Assembly (NCBI RefSeq): GCF_033723955.1
Contig: NZ_CP137555.1
Coordinates: 1,647,501 to 1,711,500 of the forward strand
Source of the DNA: Microbulbifer pacificus
GTDB taxonomy: Bacteria > Pseudomonadota > Gammaproteobacteria > Pseudomonadales > Cellvibrionaceae
Length of the DNA: 64,000 nucleotides
Direction: 5' to 3'
In this document: positions 27,963 to 38,482 of the stretch, piece after piece
How positions within the stretch are numbered: position 1 is the stretch's first letter
How the letters are laid out: the number at the start of each line of letters is the position of its first letter
Notes under the pieces: model-generated
Told to the model about the DNA's origin: nothing
The model's database searches: none
Seen by the model: the letters and a program-made list of their open reading frames with translations, nothing else
Translations under genes and position numbers: made by a program

Positions 27963-29864
27963 ATGACTGCGAAGACTTCCGGCTTGCGAAAAATATTTCT
28001 TACCGTGCGCCCAGCAAATATCACTCTGGCCCTATTTTGTGCGCTGCTGCTTGTGGGCGCCTGGCTGCCCTCCTTGTCCGCCAGCGCCAGCGGCGGGCTC
28101 CCCACAGCTTCTACGGCACCATCTTCGGCGCCGTTCGGCACCGTGAGTTCCGGCCAGAATGACTTCCTGCCGGTAGACCAGGCCTACCAGCTGGATTTCC
28201 TGTTCAGCGAGGATGGCGCCAGCGCATTGTTCCAGATTGCACCTGAATACTACCTGTACCGCGACAAATTGAAGGTGCTGGTAATAAAGGATGGCGAGCA
28301 ATCGGCCCTGCCGCTCAACCTGGAACAGGGCGAGGTGATCTGGGACGACTATTTCGAAAAGGAAACTGAGGTTTACCGCTGGCAACTGGAGATCCCGCTG
28401 GCAATGCCCCTGGGGGCCAACGCTGACCAAACCTCGCAGATCCAGGTGCACTACCAGGGCTGCGCCGATGCCGGCCTCTGCTATCCGCCGCAGGTGCGCA
28501 AATTTTCCCTGGACTTTACCAGCCAGACCGCCACACCGGAGGACAGTGCCGGTAGCGGACCCAGCGCTCGCGGCAACGCAATCGCCAGCGGACCGCTGGC
28601 TGCTGCCGGTTCAGCCGCAACCTCCAGCAGCCTGCTGCTGGCGCTGGCACTGGCTTTCGGCGGCGGCCTGCTGTTGAACCTGATGCCCTGCGTGTTCCCG
28701 GTACTGTCCATCAAGGCGCTGGCGATCACTCACGCCGGCGATCGCCAGCGGCTGCACGGCTGGGCTTATACGGCTGGCGTGATCGCCACTTTCGTGCTGA
28801 TTGCCGCCATCATGCTGGGACTGCGCGGTGCCGGCGAGGCGGTGGGCTGGGGCTTCCAGCTGCAGTCGCCAGTGGTGGTAGCGGCGCTGGCTTACCTGTT
28901 TTTTGCCATGGGCCTCAGCCTTTCCGGGGTTACCGAATTTGGCGGCCGCCTGATGGGGCTCGGCGCCAGCAACACTGGCAACAGTGGTCTCGGCGGTTCT
29001 TTCAGTACCGGCGCTCTGGCCACGGTAGTGGCGAGCCCCTGCACCGCACCGATGATGGGGTCGGCACTGGGCTTTGCGGTAACCCAACCGGCCCTGGTGG
29101 CGCTATCGGTATTCGCCGCCCTCGGCGCCGGGATGGCCGCACCCTTCCTGATGCTCACCTATATTCCCGCACTGGCGGAGAAACTGCCGCGCCCCGGCCC
29201 CTGGATGGAAACCCTCAAGCAGCTCCTCGCCTTCCCCATGTACCTCACCGCGGTGTGGCTGCTGTGGGTACTCGGCCGCCAGACCGGTAGCGACGGCCTC
29301 GCACTGGTGCTGGCGGGAGCCGTGGCGATCGCCTTTGCACTGTGGCTGTGGCCGCGCCCGGCAGATAGCGCGGGCAAGGCCCGATGGCTGCGGGTTGCTG
29401 TCGCGATTGGCGCCCTGACGGGAGCCACGTGGGTATTGCCGCAACTAGAGAGCGGCACCCAGCAGCTGGCTACTCCCCGAGCAAGCGACTACTGGCAACC
29501 CTACACCCCGCAGGCACTGGAAGCTGCCCGCAACCAGGGACAGCCGGTACTCATCAACATGACTGCTGCCTGGTGCATCACCTGTCTCGCCAACGAGAAA
29601 GTTGTGCTATCCAGCGACGCCGTGCGCGCCGCAGTCGGCGATTTCGGCATCGTCGCTCTCAAGGGCGACTGGACCAACCAGGACCCGCAGATCACCGAGC
29701 TGCTGACCCGCTACGGCCGCTCCAGTGTGCCACTGTACCTGCTGTTTCCCGCCGGTGGTGGCGAACCGCAGATCCTGCCGCAGATCCTCTCCCGCGACGG
29801 CCTGCTCACCGCCATGCGCGGCGCCGCCAGCCGCGAGGCGGTGGTGGACTCTTCCGCTGAGTAA
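27963..29864 (+). CDS. dsbD: Thiol:disulfide interchange protein DsbD
   Basis: DsbD moves electrons from cytosolic thioredoxin to periplasmic DsbC/DsbG and cytochrome c maturation. The 633-residue protein has a signal segment, an N-terminal alpha domain with its Cys pair (CADAGLCYPPQ), an eight-helix beta domain with the two buried cysteines (LMPCVFPVLSIKAL; ASPCTAPMMGSALG) and a C-terminal thioredoxin domain with AAWCITCLANE (CxxC). The start was taken at ATG 27963; a TTG three codons upstream is also possible. The dsbD-aroQ-accB-accC order is as in Pseudomonas. Confidence 0.96.
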   Translation: MTAKTSGLRKIFLTVRPANITLALFCALLLVGAWLPSLSASASGGLPTASTAPSSAPFGTVSSGQNDFLPVDQAYQLDFLFSEDGASALFQIAPEYYLYRDKLKVLVIKDGEQSALPLNLEQGEVIWDDYFEKETEVYRWQLEIPLAMPLGANADQTSQIQVHYQGCADAGLCYPPQVRKFSLDFTSQTATPEDSAGSGPSARGNAIASGPLAAAGSAATSSSLLLALALAFGGGLLLNLMPCVFPVLSIKALAITHAGDRQRLHGWAYTAGVIATFVLIAAIMLGLRGAGEAVGWGFQLQSPVVVAALAYLFFAMGLSLSGVTEFGGRLMGLGASNTGNSGLGGSFSTGALATVVASPCTAPMMGSALGFAVTQPALVALSVFAALGAGMAAPFLMLTYIPALAEKLPRPGPWMETLKQLLAFPMYLTAVWLLWVLGRQTGSDGLALVLAGAVAIAFALWLWPRPADSAGKARWLRVAVAIGALTGATWVLPQLESGTQQLATPRASDYWQPYTPQALEAARNQGQPVLINMTAAWCITCLANEKVVLSSDAVRAAVGDFGIVALKGDWTNQDPQITELLTRYGRSSVPLYLLFPAGGGEPQILPQILSRDGLLTAMRGAASREAVVDSSAE

Positions 29865-30214
29865 ATGGTGTTTCTGTAACGGCGATGATGGCGTACCTCA
29901 CTGTGGTGCGCCGCCGATCATCATCGCCGCCACACCAACTCCTTCGGCAATTCGCCTATGTGGCCATTCGCACAGGCGAATAAGCCATCCCTCATAAAAC
30001 TTTGCCGTAAATTGGACGTGAATTTCGGCGAACTGCGCGCAACGTCTCTATTTCCGAAATTGGGGCATGGACAGAGGGTCACTTTTGCGGCAAACTCGCG
30101 CGCAATTTCAACAAATCCGCTGATTGGTGCCGTTTACCGGCACGTTATCTGACTTTTTCCGGATTTTAGTCACAAAATCGCGCGCATTACCCGAGACAAA
30201 GAGGGAGGCACAGA
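29865..30214. other. Intergenic region dsbD-aroQ with two hairpins
   Basis: I see no gene in these 350 bp. Two inverted repeats are present. In 29881-29928, GGCGATGAT pairs with ATCATCGCC, with an inner stem GGCGTACC/GGTGCGCC. In 29950-29981, ATTCGCCT pairs with AGGCGAAT. Neither has a downstream T-run, so they are weak terminator candidates for dsbD. The aroQ ribosome binding site GAGGGAGG lies at 30201-30208. Confidence 0.6.
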
Positions 30215-30649
30215 ATGGCTAAACTGCTGTTGTTACACGGCCCCAATCTGAACCTGCTGGGTGTTCGCGAGCCTCAGATTTACGGCTCCACTACCCTCGA
30301 GGAAATCAACCAGGCCGCGCGCGCCCAGTGCGACGCCGCAGGTTGCGAGTTCGATTGCCTGCAGAGCAACAGCGAAGCGGAGCTGGTAGAGCGAATTCAC
30401 CGCGCCTTTGTCGACAAAGTGGACTTCATCGTCATCAACCCCGCGGCGTTTACCCACACGAGCGTCGCCCTGCGCGATGCGATGGCGGGCGTTGCCATTC
30501 CGTTTATCGAGGTCCACCTGTCCAACCCACACGCCCGCGAGCCCTTCCGCCACCACTCCTATCTGTCGGATCTGGCGCAAGGCGTTATCTGCGGGTTCGG
30601 TGCAGATAGCTACACTTTGGCTCTAGAAGCGGCGCTGAAACGGCTTTAA
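30215..30649 (+). CDS. aroQ: Type II 3-dehydroquinate dehydratase
   Basis: AroQ removes water from 3-dehydroquinate in the shikimate pathway as a dodecamer. The 144-residue product has [20 protein letters not shown] with the catalytic Tyr, [16 protein letters not shown], and [18 protein letters not shown] with the catalytic His. A strong GAGGGAGG sits upstream. It is followed 67 bp later by accB, the standard order in pseudomonads. Confidence 0.97.
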   Translation: MAKLLLLHGPNLNLLGVREPQIYGSTTLEEINQAARAQCDAAGCEFDCLQSNSEAELVERIHRAFVDKVDFIVINPAAFTHTSVALRDAMAGVAIPFIEVHLSNPHAREPFRHHSYLSDLAQGVICGFGADSYTLALEAALKRL

Positions 30650-30716
30650 CTGAATTTTTCATTCGCGGGCTGCGCGCCCGCGAGCATGTATACACAAGAT
30701 CGAGAGTGAAACTGCT

Positions 30717-31184
30717 ATGGATATCCGCAAAATCAAGAAACTGATCGAACTGCTCGAAGAGTCCGATATCGGCGAGCTGGAGATTAAAGAAGGTGAAGAA
30801 TCCGTGCGCATCAGCCGCGGCGTGAGCGGCGCCTCCTTCCAGATGCCGCAAATGATGCAGATGCCGATGGCACCTGCCGCCCCCGCCGCAGCACCAGCAC
30901 CGGTTGCTGCACCTGCCGAAGCCAAGGCGGAATCCGTACCTGCACTGACCGGCCACCCGGTGAAATCCCCGATGGTAGGCACCTTCTACGCCGCCGCCAG
31001 CCCCGGTGCCGATCCTTTCGTGAAAGTCGGCCAGAAAGTAAAAGCTGGAGACGTGATCTGCATCGTCGAGGCGATGAAAATGATGAACCAGATCGAGGCC
31101 GACAAAGCCGGCACCATCGAAGCCATCCTGGTGGACGACGGCCAACCGGTAGAGTACGACCAGCCGCTCGTCATCATTTCCTGA
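30717..31184 (+). CDS. accB: Biotin carboxyl carrier protein of acetyl-CoA carboxylase
   Basis: A 155-residue BCCP. The N-terminal dimerisation helix ([20 protein letters not shown]) is followed by an Ala/Pro-rich flexible linker (about 45-75) and the biotinyl domain with the biotinylated Lys in [13 protein letters not shown]. The thumb ([10 protein letters not shown]) is present. It carries carboxybiotin between AccC and the AccAD transferase in fatty acid synthesis. accC follows after 15 bp. Confidence 0.97.
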   Translation: MDIRKIKKLIELLEESDIGELEIKEGEESVRISRGVSGASFQMPQMMQMPMAPAAPAAAPAPVAAPAEAKAESVPALTGHPVKSPMVGTFYAAASPGADPFVKVGQKVKAGDVICIVEAMKMMNQIEADKAGTIEAILVDDGQPVEYDQPLVIIS

Positions 31185-31199
31185 GCGGGGTGAGTGCGC

Positions 31200-32543
31200 A
31201 TGTTTGAAAAAATCCTGATTGCCAACCGCGGCGAAATTGCGCTGCGCGTGTTGCGCGCGTGTAAAGAGATGGGCATCGCCACCGTGGCGGTGCACTCCCA
31301 GATTGACCGCGACCTCAAGCACGTACGCCTGGCGGACGAAGCCGTGTGTATCGGCCCCAACCCGTCACCCAAGAGCTACCTGAACATCCCCGCCATTATC
31401 GCGGCGATGGAAATCACCGATGCGGTGGCGGTTCACCCGGGCTACGGTTTCCTGGCGGAAAACGCTGACTTCGCCGAGCAGGTACAGAAGAGCGGCTTCA
31501 CCTTTATCGGCCCCGATGCCGATACCATTCGCCTGATGGGCGACAAGGTGTCTGCGATTGCGGCAATGAAGAAGGCCGGTGTACCCACCGTACCCGGTTC
31601 CGACGGCCCACTGCCCGCTGATGGCGAGAAGTGTATGGAGATCGCGCGCAAGATCGGCTTCCCGGTGATCATCAAGGCCGCTGCCGGCGGCGGTGGTCGC
31701 GGTATGCGCGTGGTGCACAGCGAAGGCGCGCTGCTGAATTCCATTTCGGTGACCAAAGCCGAGGCCGGTGCGGCCTTTGGTGACAGCACCGTATATATGG
31801 AGAAATTCCTGCAGAACCCGCGTCACGTGGAAATCCAGGTGATGTCCGACGGCCAGGGCAATGCGGTGCACTTCGGCGACCGCGACTGCTCCCTGCAGCG
31901 CCGCCACCAGAAGGTTCTGGAAGAGGCTCCGGCCCCCGGCATTCCGGACAAGGTGCGCAAAGATGTTCAGGACGCCTGTGTGCAGGCGTGTATCGATATC
32001 GGTTACCGCGGCGCGGGCACTTTTGAATTCCTGTACGAAGACGAGCGCTTCTACTTCATCGAGATGAACACCCGTATCCAGGTGGAGCACCCGGTTTCCG
32101 AGATGGTCACCGGTGTCGACCTGATCAAGGAGCAGATTCGCGTCTGCGCCGGCGAGAAGCTGTCGTTCAAGCAAGAAGACATCGTAATCCGCGGCCACTC
32201 TTTCGAGTGCCGAATCAATGCCGAGGACCCGAAGACCTTCTTCCCGAGCCCCGGCAAGGTGGAATCCTTCCACGCGCCCGGCGGCCTGGGTGTGCGAGTG
32301 GACTCCCACCTCTACGCCGGTTACACGGTGCCACCGAACTACGACTCCATGATCGCCAAGATCATCACCTACGCAGAGGACCGCGAGACTGCGTTGGCCC
32401 GCATGCGTGTGGCGCTGAGCGAGACGATCATCACCGGGATCAAGACCAACATTCCGCTGCAGGAAGAGTTGGTGCGGGATGAGGCGTTTGCCCGCGGTGG
32501 AGTAAACATCCACTACCTCGAGAAAAAGCTCGGGATGGAATAA
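31200..32543 (+). CDS. accC: Biotin carboxylase subunit of acetyl-CoA carboxylase
   Basis: AccC carboxylates biotin on AccB using ATP and bicarbonate. The 447-residue length is typical. It has the N-terminal [20 protein letters not shown], the ATP-grasp glycine loop [12 protein letters not shown], metal ligands in [18 protein letters not shown], and the C-terminal [18 protein letters not shown] 31200 was chosen over an in-frame GTG at 31194 because GGGGTGAG is well placed. Two structured repeats (32595-32714 and 32777-32932) lie between it and prmA. Confidence 0.98.
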   Translation: MFEKILIANRGEIALRVLRACKEMGIATVAVHSQIDRDLKHVRLADEAVCIGPNPSPKSYLNIPAIIAAMEITDAVAVHPGYGFLAENADFAEQVQKSGFTFIGPDADTIRLMGDKVSAIAAMKKAGVPTVPGSDGPLPADGEKCMEIARKIGFPVIIKAAAGGGGRGMRVVHSEGALLNSISVTKAEAGAAFGDSTVYMEKFLQNPRHVEIQVMSDGQGNAVHFGDRDCSLQRRHQKVLEEAPAPGIPDKVRKDVQDACVQACIDIGYRGAGTFEFLYEDERFYFIEMNTRIQVEHPVSEMVTGVDLIKEQIRVCAGEKLSFKQEDIVIRGHSFECRINAEDPKTFFPSPGKVESFHAPGGLGVRVDSHLYAGYTVPPNYDSMIAKIITYAEDRETALARMRVALSETIITGIKTNIPLQEELVRDEAFARGGVNIHYLEKKLGME

Positions 32544-32594
32544 ATCCTGCACTTCGCTTTGCTGCCCCTAGGCATTCCGATTGAAGCGGGCCCG

Positions 32595-32714
32595 GTGGCG
32601 GCAAAGCACCGGGGATCCGTTTTTGAAACCGCTGTGAATACGTCCCTGTACGCTGCGTCGCAAACATCCCTGTTTGCGACGCTTTCAAAAACGGATCCCC
32701 GGCACTTTTCCTTC
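32595..32714 (-). repeat. 120-bp structured element, subtype B, copy 2
   Basis: Minus orientation, exactly 120 bp. The outer 29-base arms pair at 28 positions (two G-U, one A-G mismatch); the inner 20 bp are a perfect repeat, CCGGGGATCCGTTTTTGAAA on the left. Hairpin 1 stem is GCGTCGCAAAC/GTTTGCGACGC with loop AGGGAT, a compensated change relative to the 23643 copy; hairpin 2 loop is AGGGAC. It lies 51 bp after accC, antisense to it, and head to head with the 32777 element. Confidence 0.93.
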
Positions 32715-32776
32715 CGCCCCACCTCCCCTACCCTGTTAGCTGATTTTCACTCCCAGAAGGCACTGAACGTTGACTC

Positions 32777-32932
32777 GAAGGCTTCGATGCCGGTAAGGCT
32801 CTGTGAGACCTTCCGCGAGAGGGGCCGAAGGCGCCGTGAATACATGGAGCGGCCGGGCCACCTCGCGGAAGAGCCCCCATGGATGGGTTTACGGCGTGTC
32901 TCGCAGAGCCTTACCGGCAGCGGAGCCGCCAC
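32777..32932 (+). repeat. 156-bp structured element, subtype A, copy 2, with enlarged hairpin 1
   Basis: Plus orientation. The outer 29-bp stem has two G-U pairs and one A-G mismatch. Hairpin 1 keeps its stem TTCCGCGAG/CTCGCGGAA, but the loop AGGGAC is replaced by about 42 bases (32819-32860) that can form a nested GGCCG/CGGCC stem and contain ACATGGAG. The rest of the core matches the other subtype A copies, with one C-to-T change in GGTTTACGG. It ends 48 bp before the prmA start. Confidence 0.92.
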
Positions 32933-32980
32933 GGACCATCAGGCCACCACCCAAATACCCCAAATGCCGGAACCGAAGAA

Positions 32981-33871
32981 ATGCCCTGGCTCCAATTACG
33001 TGTAAACACCACCCGCGATCAGGCGGAAAAAATCGAAAATGCCCTGCTGTTCGCCGGCGCGGTCTCGGTAACCCTTGAAGACAACGCCGACCAGCCCATC
33101 CTCGAGCCGGGCCTCGGTGAAACTCCGCTGTGGGATCAGACCCTGGTGACCGGCCTGTTCGACGCCGAAGTCGACACCGGCGTTACCGAAGCCAAGGTCT
33201 CTTCCTACCTGTGTGAACTGTTCACCGGCGCCCGCTGGGAACAGCTCGAAGACAAGGACTGGGAGCGGGAGTGGATGAGCCACTACAAACCCATCCAGTG
33301 CGGCGACAACCTGTGGATCTGCCCCAGCTGGTGCGAATCGCCCGCGCCAGAGGCCGTCAACATCATGCTCGACCCGGGCCTCGCCTTCGGCACCGGCACC
33401 CACCCCACCACCTTCCTGTGCCTGCAGTGGCTCGCCAGTGAACCGGTACAGGGGAAGACCGCCATCGACTATGGCTGTGGTTCCGGCATCCTCGGCATTG
33501 CCGCGCTGCTGCTTGGCGCCGACCGCGCACTCGGCACCGACATCGACCCCCAGGCCCTGATCGCCAGCCGCGACAATGCGGTGCGCAACGGTATCGATCC
33601 CGAACGCTTCCCGGTGTACCTGCCCGAGAAAACGCCACCCGCCTCCGTGGCCAGCGCGGACATCATGCTCGCCAACATCCTCGCCGGCCCGCTGGTGGAA
33701 CTGGCCCCGCAGCTGATTGAGCGCACAAAACTGGGGGGACGAATCTGCCTCTCGGGCATCCTTGCCAGCCAGGCGGAGCGGGTGAAGGCGGCGTATAGCC
33801 AGTGGATCGACTTTGATGCGGATGCGCAAAAGGAAGAATGGGTACGCCTGAGCGGAACGCGGGCCCGATGA
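32981..33871 (+). CDS. prmA: Ribosomal protein L11 methyltransferase
   Basis: PrmA trimethylates ribosomal protein L11. The 296-residue product starts MPWLQLRVNTTRDQAEKIE, the usual L11-recognition domain, and has the SAM motif AIDYGCGSGILGIAALLLGA, GTGTHPTTFLCLQ and the NILAGPLVELAP block. The start follows directly after a structured repeat, with only a weak purine stretch as ribosome binding site. The order accC-prmA-DUF3426-dusB-fis is conserved in pseudomonads. Confidence 0.96.
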   Translation: MPWLQLRVNTTRDQAEKIENALLFAGAVSVTLEDNADQPILEPGLGETPLWDQTLVTGLFDAEVDTGVTEAKVSSYLCELFTGARWEQLEDKDWEREWMSHYKPIQCGDNLWICPSWCESPAPEAVNIMLDPGLAFGTGTHPTTFLCLQWLASEPVQGKTAIDYGCGSGILGIAALLLGADRALGTDIDPQALIASRDNAVRNGIDPERFPVYLPEKTPPASVASADIMLANILAGPLVELAPQLIERTKLGGRICLSGILASQAERVKAAYSQWIDFDADAQKEEWVRLSGTRAR

Positions 33872-33936
33872 GCGCACTACGCCCGAGGGCGCAGGGCTGA
33901 TAAACTTCTCCGCCAAAGCAATAATCGTCGAATTCC

Positions 33937-35232
33937 ATGTCGCAACTGGTCACCCGCTGCCCTCATTGCAGCACCTCGTTCCACGTCACCGAGCAGCAAT
34001 TGCGTGCCGCGCGCGGCGCCGTGCGCTGTGGTTCCTGCCTGCAGGTATTTCGCGCCGACGAAAACATCGTTTTCAATGAAGGTGATCCGCAGCCCGCCAG
34101 CCGCAAAGCCATTGAGGAGCTGCTGGATGACGACGACTTCCTGATTCACGACGACATCGAGCTGGAGGGCGAGGACCATAGTGACGACGAGCTCCCCAGA
34201 TCCCGCGCGAACAAAGATCGCCAGCCCGGCCAGCAGGCTCACGAAAGCGTCACCGACCAGAGTCCCCTGATCGGTGACGCCTTTGGCGAGCAGCAGTGGC
34301 AGGAACTCGACCGCGACGACGCGCAACAGGAACTGGACCTGCACCGCGAACTGGAATCCGAACTGGACGAATTGAGCGGGGTCGACGACGATCCCTGGGC
34401 CGCGGAAATCGCCCGCGAGGAATCCAGCGGTGTCGGCCGGCGCAAAAGCGACGGGCACCGCGATCGGGAGCTGCCGGAACAGCGTGAGGAAGACCTGTTC
34501 GCCGACGACCTGCTGCGGGAACAACTGGGCGAGCCCGATGATCCGCTGGCGGAAGAAGAATTTCCCTCAGACGACTTCACCGCGGAGGACATGCAGCGCA
34601 TAGCCGGCAGCGGCGCCAAGCGCCCGCAGCCGGCCGCGACCAGCGCACTCGACCCGCACCAGCTGGATCAGGCCCCTCTGCTGCCGCGGGACCAACTGAT
34701 TTCCGCTATCGGCCCCGCCCCCATCGAAGTCAGCTGGCAGCCGAAGCGCCACCGGCGCGTGCCGAACTGGTTGTGGGTGCTGGGCGTACTGTTTATGGCA
34801 CTCGGACTCGCAGCCCAGACCGCCTACTTCCGCTTCGACACCCTCAGCAAACGCGACCCGTGGCGCCAGCTATATGCGGCGGCTTGCCCCGCGCTGGGCT
34901 GCACGCTGCCGGCACAGGTGGACATCACCGCCATCCACACTTCAAATCTTGTGGTGCGCAGCCACCCGCAGATCGCCAATGCGCTGGCAGTGGAAGCGGT
35001 GCTATTGAATCGCGCGCCCTTCGACCAACCCTTCCCGACCCTGCAACTGCGTTTTACCGACCTCAAGAATGCGCCGGTCGCCAGCCGCCGTTTCGGGCCC
35101 TCGGACTACCTCAAGGGAGAATTGTCCGGGCGCAAGCTGATGCCCGCCGGCAACCCGGTACATATCGCGCTGGAGATCGTCGACCCGGGCACCGAAGCGG
35201 TGAACTACGAACTGCGTATCGCTCCGCAATAA
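33937..35232 (+). CDS. Zinc-ribbon and DUF3426 domain protein
   Basis: A 431-residue protein. The N-terminal MJ0042-type zinc ribbon has two CxxC knuckles (TRCPHCSTSFHV, VRCGSCLQVFRA; residues 7-38). A long acidic, disordered linker (about 45-265) is followed by one membrane segment (about 273-292, LWVLGVLFMALGLAAQTAYF) and a C-terminal DUF3426 domain (GAR-like ACPALGCTLP). The zinc ribbon would be cytosolic and DUF3426 periplasmic. It sits in the conserved slot between prmA and dusB. Function is not established. Confidence 0.92.
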   Translation: MSQLVTRCPHCSTSFHVTEQQLRAARGAVRCGSCLQVFRADENIVFNEGDPQPASRKAIEELLDDDDFLIHDDIELEGEDHSDDELPRSRANKDRQPGQQAHESVTDQSPLIGDAFGEQQWQELDRDDAQQELDLHRELESELDELSGVDDDPWAAEIAREESSGVGRRKSDGHRDRELPEQREEDLFADDLLREQLGEPDDPLAEEEFPSDDFTAEDMQRIAGSGAKRPQPAATSALDPHQLDQAPLLPRDQLISAIGPAPIEVSWQPKRHRRVPNWLWVLGVLFMALGLAAQTAYFRFDTLSKRDPWRQLYAAACPALGCTLPAQVDITAIHTSNLVVRSHPQIANALAVEAVLLNRAPFDQPFPTLQLRFTDLKNAPVASRRFGPSDYLKGELSGRKLMPAGNPVHIALEIVDPGTEAVNYELRIAPQ

Positions 35233-35378
35233 GCCAGCCGCAATTCGCGGCTGGCGCCCATTGCTACAAACTGTTGCACAAAGTTCGCCCTAAACGGCCA
35301 GCCATCGAACAATTTGAGCGCTTTTTCGCTTTTCCAGTGGCCTGCCAGCCGCTATCATAGGCCGCTCTTTGACACCCG

Positions 35379-36416
35379 ATGACACCAGACCCGCGGGAGG
35401 GCGAGTTGCCCACGGAATTGCCAAGCAGCTTCGCCATAGGCCCCTATAACATCGGTGCGCCAGTCATTCTGGCGCCCATGGCCGGCGTTACCGATCGCCC
35501 CTTCCGCAAACTGTGCCGCGAACTCGGCGCCGGTCTGGTGGTATCCGAAATGGTCACCTCCGACACCAGCTTGTGGGACAGTCGCAAATCGAGAATGCGC
35601 CTGGATCACGCCGGTGAGTCCGGCCCTATTTCGGTACAAATCGCCGGTGGCGACCCGGAGATGATGGCAGAGGCCGCGCGTGAGAACGTCAAACGCGGCG
35701 CGCAGATCATCGACATCAATATGGGCTGCCCGGCAAAGAAGGTGTGCAAAAAAGCGGCGGGCTCCGCCCTACTGCGCGACGAAAAACTGGTCGCCGACAT
35801 TCTGGAAACGGTGGTTCAATCCGTCTCAGTACCAGTGACGCTGAAAATTCGCACTGGCTGGTGCCCGGATTCCCGCAACGGAGTGACGGTTGCCAAAATG
35901 GCCGAGGATCTCGGTATCTCCGCCCTGGCAGTCCACGGCCGCACCCGCGCCTGTGGCTACCATGGTCAGGCCGAATTCGATACCATTGCCGAGATTGTGT
36001 CAGCGGTGAAGATTCCCGTCTTTGCCAACGGCGACATTACCGGTGCGGAGAAGGCCCGCAAGGTGTTGGACTACACCGGCGCTGCGGCGGTCATGATTGG
36101 CCGGGCGGCTCAGGGACGTCCATGGATATTTCGGGAGATCGCTCATTACCTCGCAACGGGGGAGCAGCTGCCGGAACCCTCACTGGATGAAGTCAGGGAC
36201 ATATTAATCACTCACCTGAGTGAGCTACACCGTTTCTACGGTGCGGTTATGGGGGTACGTATCGCCCGCAAGCATGTGGGTTGGTACGTGAAAACACTCG
36301 CCGACAGCGAGGACTTTCGCCAGACCTTTAACCAACTGGAATGCGCAGAAGCACAACATGCCAGCGTTCGTGAGTGGTTTGAACGCCGAATAACTAGAGG
36401 GGCAAAAGCGGCATGA
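35379..36416 (+). CDS. dusB: tRNA-dihydrouridine synthase B
   Basis: DusB reduces uridines in the tRNA D-loop using FMN. The 345-residue product has the FMN-binding start [37 protein letters not shown] with the catalytic Cys, [13 protein letters not shown], and [10 protein letters not shown]. The stop overlaps the fis start as ATGA, the classical dusB-fis arrangement with translational coupling. Confidence 0.97.
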   Translation: MTPDPREGELPTELPSSFAIGPYNIGAPVILAPMAGVTDRPFRKLCRELGAGLVVSEMVTSDTSLWDSRKSRMRLDHAGESGPISVQIAGGDPEMMAEAARENVKRGAQIIDINMGCPAKKVCKKAAGSALLRDEKLVADILETVVQSVSVPVTLKIRTGWCPDSRNGVTVAKMAEDLGISALAVHGRTRACGYHGQAEFDTIAEIVSAVKIPVFANGDITGAEKARKVLDYTGAAAVMIGRAAQGRPWIFREIAHYLATGEQLPEPSLDEVRDILITHLSELHRFYGAVMGVRIARKHVGWYVKTLADSEDFRQTFNQLECAEAQHASVREWFERRITRGAKAA

Positions 36417-36712
36417 ATAACGAAGCACTGATTCCGGATACCAGCGATGTGGTATCCGCCGGGGGCCAGGTTCAATTGCAACAACCGCAAGCGTTACGCG
36501 ACGCGGTTGAACAGGCGATGGAAAATTACTTCCGTCACCTGGACGGTCAAATGGTGACCGAAGTCTACGATATGGTGCTGTCCGAGATCGAGGCGCCGAT
36601 GCTGGAAGTGGTGATGAAACACACCCGCCACAACCAGACCCGTGCCGCACAGCTGCTGGGCCTCAATCGGGGAACCCTGCGCAAGAAGCTCAAGCGCTAC
36701 GGTCTGCTGTAA
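36413..36712 (+). CDS. fis: DNA-binding protein Fis
   Basis: A 99-residue nucleoid protein. The C-terminal HTH reads [20 protein letters not shown] followed by [17 protein letters not shown], nearly invariant in Fis; the N-terminal flexible part precedes the dimer helices. The ATG overlaps the dusB stop. A strong terminator follows at 36760-36792, so dusB-fis ends here before purH. Confidence 0.98.
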   Translation: MNNEALIPDTSDVVSAGGQVQLQQPQALRDAVEQAMENYFRHLDGQMVTEVYDMVLSEIEAPMLEVVMKHTRHNQTRAAQLLGLNRGTLRKKLKRYGLL

Positions 36713-36759
36713 GGCGACCCGCCGCCGCGGACAGTGACGCCCGGGCGGTAAAAATTCGA

Positions 36760-36792
36760 CGAGGGGGGATGGGTCAAACCCATCCCCCCTCG
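36760..36792 (+). terminator. Rho-independent terminator after fis
   Basis: CGAGGGGGGATGGG pairs perfectly with CCCATCCCCCCTCG over 14 bp with loop TCAAA. CTATTTTGTATTT follows. It separates dusB-fis from purH. Confidence 0.9.
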
Positions 36793-36838
36793 CTATTTTG
36801 TATTTCATACTTTTCTCACTTCAGATGGACGATGCGAT

Positions 36839-38428
36839 ATGACTGACAAGGTGGCCATTCGCCGCGCGCTGATCAGCGTTTCCGACAAAACCGGCATTGT
36901 AGAATTTGCCCGCGAACTCGCCGCGCAAGGCGTGGAAATCCTCTCCACCGGCGGCACCTACCGTCAGCTGGGCGATGCCGGTATCCCGGTAATCGAAGTC
37001 TCCGACTACACCGGTTTCCCGGAAATGATGGACGGCCGCGTAAAGACCCTGCACCCGAAAGTGCACGGCGGCATCCTCGGCCGTCGCGGCACCGACGACG
37101 CGGTAATGAATGAGCACGGCATCAAGCCCATCGACATGGTTGTCGTGAACCTGTATCCGTTCAAGGCCACCGTTGCCAACCCCAACTGCGACCTTCCCAC
37201 CGCCATCGAAAACATCGACATCGGCGGCCCCACCATGGTCCGCTCCGCTGCCAAGAACCACAAAGACGTGGCGATCGTGGTCAACGCCCACAGCTACGAC
37301 ACCGTGATTGAGGAAATGAAAGCCAACGGCGGCGCGCTGGGTTACGAAACCCGCTACGACCTGATGGTGCAGGCGTTCGAGCACACCGCCCAGTACGACG
37401 GCATGATCGCCAACCACTTCGGTGCCCGTAACACCAGCAACGAAGCCCGCGAGTTCCCCAACACCTTCAACGTGCAGTTCGAAAAAGCCCAGGACATGCG
37501 CTACGGCGAGAACCCGCACCAGAAGGCTGCCTTCTACGTGGAAGCCGACGCCGAGGAAGCCTCCGTGTCCACCGCCACCCAGCTGCAGGGCAAGGAACTC
37601 TCCTTCAACAACGTCGCCGACACCGACGCTGCGCTGGAAACGGTCAAGCTGTTCGACGAGCCCGCCTGCGTCATCGTCAAGCACGCCAACCCCTGCGGCG
37701 TGGCCGTAGCCGCAGACATCAAGACCGCCTACGAACTGGCCTTCGCCACCGACCCGGAATCCGCGTTTGGCGGCATCATCGCCTTCAACCGCGAGCTGGA
37801 CGCCGAAACCGCCCAGCTGATCGTCGACAAGCAGTTCTCCGAAGTCATCATCGCCCCCAAGGTTTCCGAAGGTGCGGCGAAAGCAGTTTCCGCCAAGCAG
37901 AACGTGCGCCTGCTGGAGTGCGGCGAATGGCCCACTCTTTCTGAACAGCAGGAGCGCCCCGCCACGTTCGACTACAAGCGCGTTACCGGCGGCCTGCTGA
38001 TCCAGGAAAAAGACAATGGCATGGTTGCCAAGGAAGACCTGAAAGTGGTCACCAAGGTACAGCCATCTGACGAACAGCTGGACGAACTGCTGTTCGCGTG
38101 GAAAGTTGCCAAGATGGTCAAATCCAACGCCATCATCTACGCCAAAGATGGCCGCACCATTGGCGTCGGCGCCGGCCAGATGAGCCGCGTCAACTCCGCG
38201 CGCATCGCCGCCATCAAGGCCGAACACGCGGGCCTCGAAGTGAAAGGCGCCGTAATGGCCTCCGACGCCTTCTTCCCCTTCCGCGACGGCATCGACAACG
38301 CCGCCAAGGTAGGCATCAGCGCCGTGATCCAGCCAGGCGGCTCTATGCGCGACGACGAAGTCATCGCTGCAGCGGACGAGCACGGCATGGCGATGGTGTT
38401 TACCGGCATGCGTCACTTCCGTCACTAA
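36839..38428 (+). CDS. purH: Bifunctional AICAR transformylase/IMP cyclohydrolase
   Basis: PurH performs the last two steps of IMP synthesis. The 529-residue product has an N-terminal MGS-like cyclohydrolase domain ([34 protein letters not shown] with D for G) and a C-terminal transformylase domain ([39 protein letters not shown]). The upstream terminator implies its own promoter. A structured repeat at 38483-38603 lies between purH and purD. Confidence 0.98.
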   Translation: MTDKVAIRRALISVSDKTGIVEFARELAAQGVEILSTGGTYRQLGDAGIPVIEVSDYTGFPEMMDGRVKTLHPKVHGGILGRRGTDDAVMNEHGIKPIDMVVVNLYPFKATVANPNCDLPTAIENIDIGGPTMVRSAAKNHKDVAIVVNAHSYDTVIEEMKANGGALGYETRYDLMVQAFEHTAQYDGMIANHFGARNTSNEAREFPNTFNVQFEKAQDMRYGENPHQKAAFYVEADAEEASVSTATQLQGKELSFNNVADTDAALETVKLFDEPACVIVKHANPCGVAVAADIKTAYELAFATDPESAFGGIIAFNRELDAETAQLIVDKQFSEVIIAPKVSEGAAKAVSAKQNVRLLECGEWPTLSEQQERPATFDYKRVTGGLLIQEKDNGMVAKEDLKVVTKVQPSDEQLDELLFAWKVAKMVKSNAIIYAKDGRTIGVGAGQMSRVNSARIAAIKAEHAGLEVKGAVMASDAFFPFRDGIDNAAKVGISAVIQPGGSMRDDEVIAAADEHGMAMVFTGMRHFRH

Positions 38429-38482
38429 GCGCAGATTAATACGACTACCGACACGGGTACGTAATATTCCCGCGCTATACGG

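Noticed and set aside
32747..32980. Short open frames across the repeat elements before prmA
   Set aside because: They lie in hairpin arms, match no protein family and are explained by the non-coding structure; prmA itself starts at 32981.
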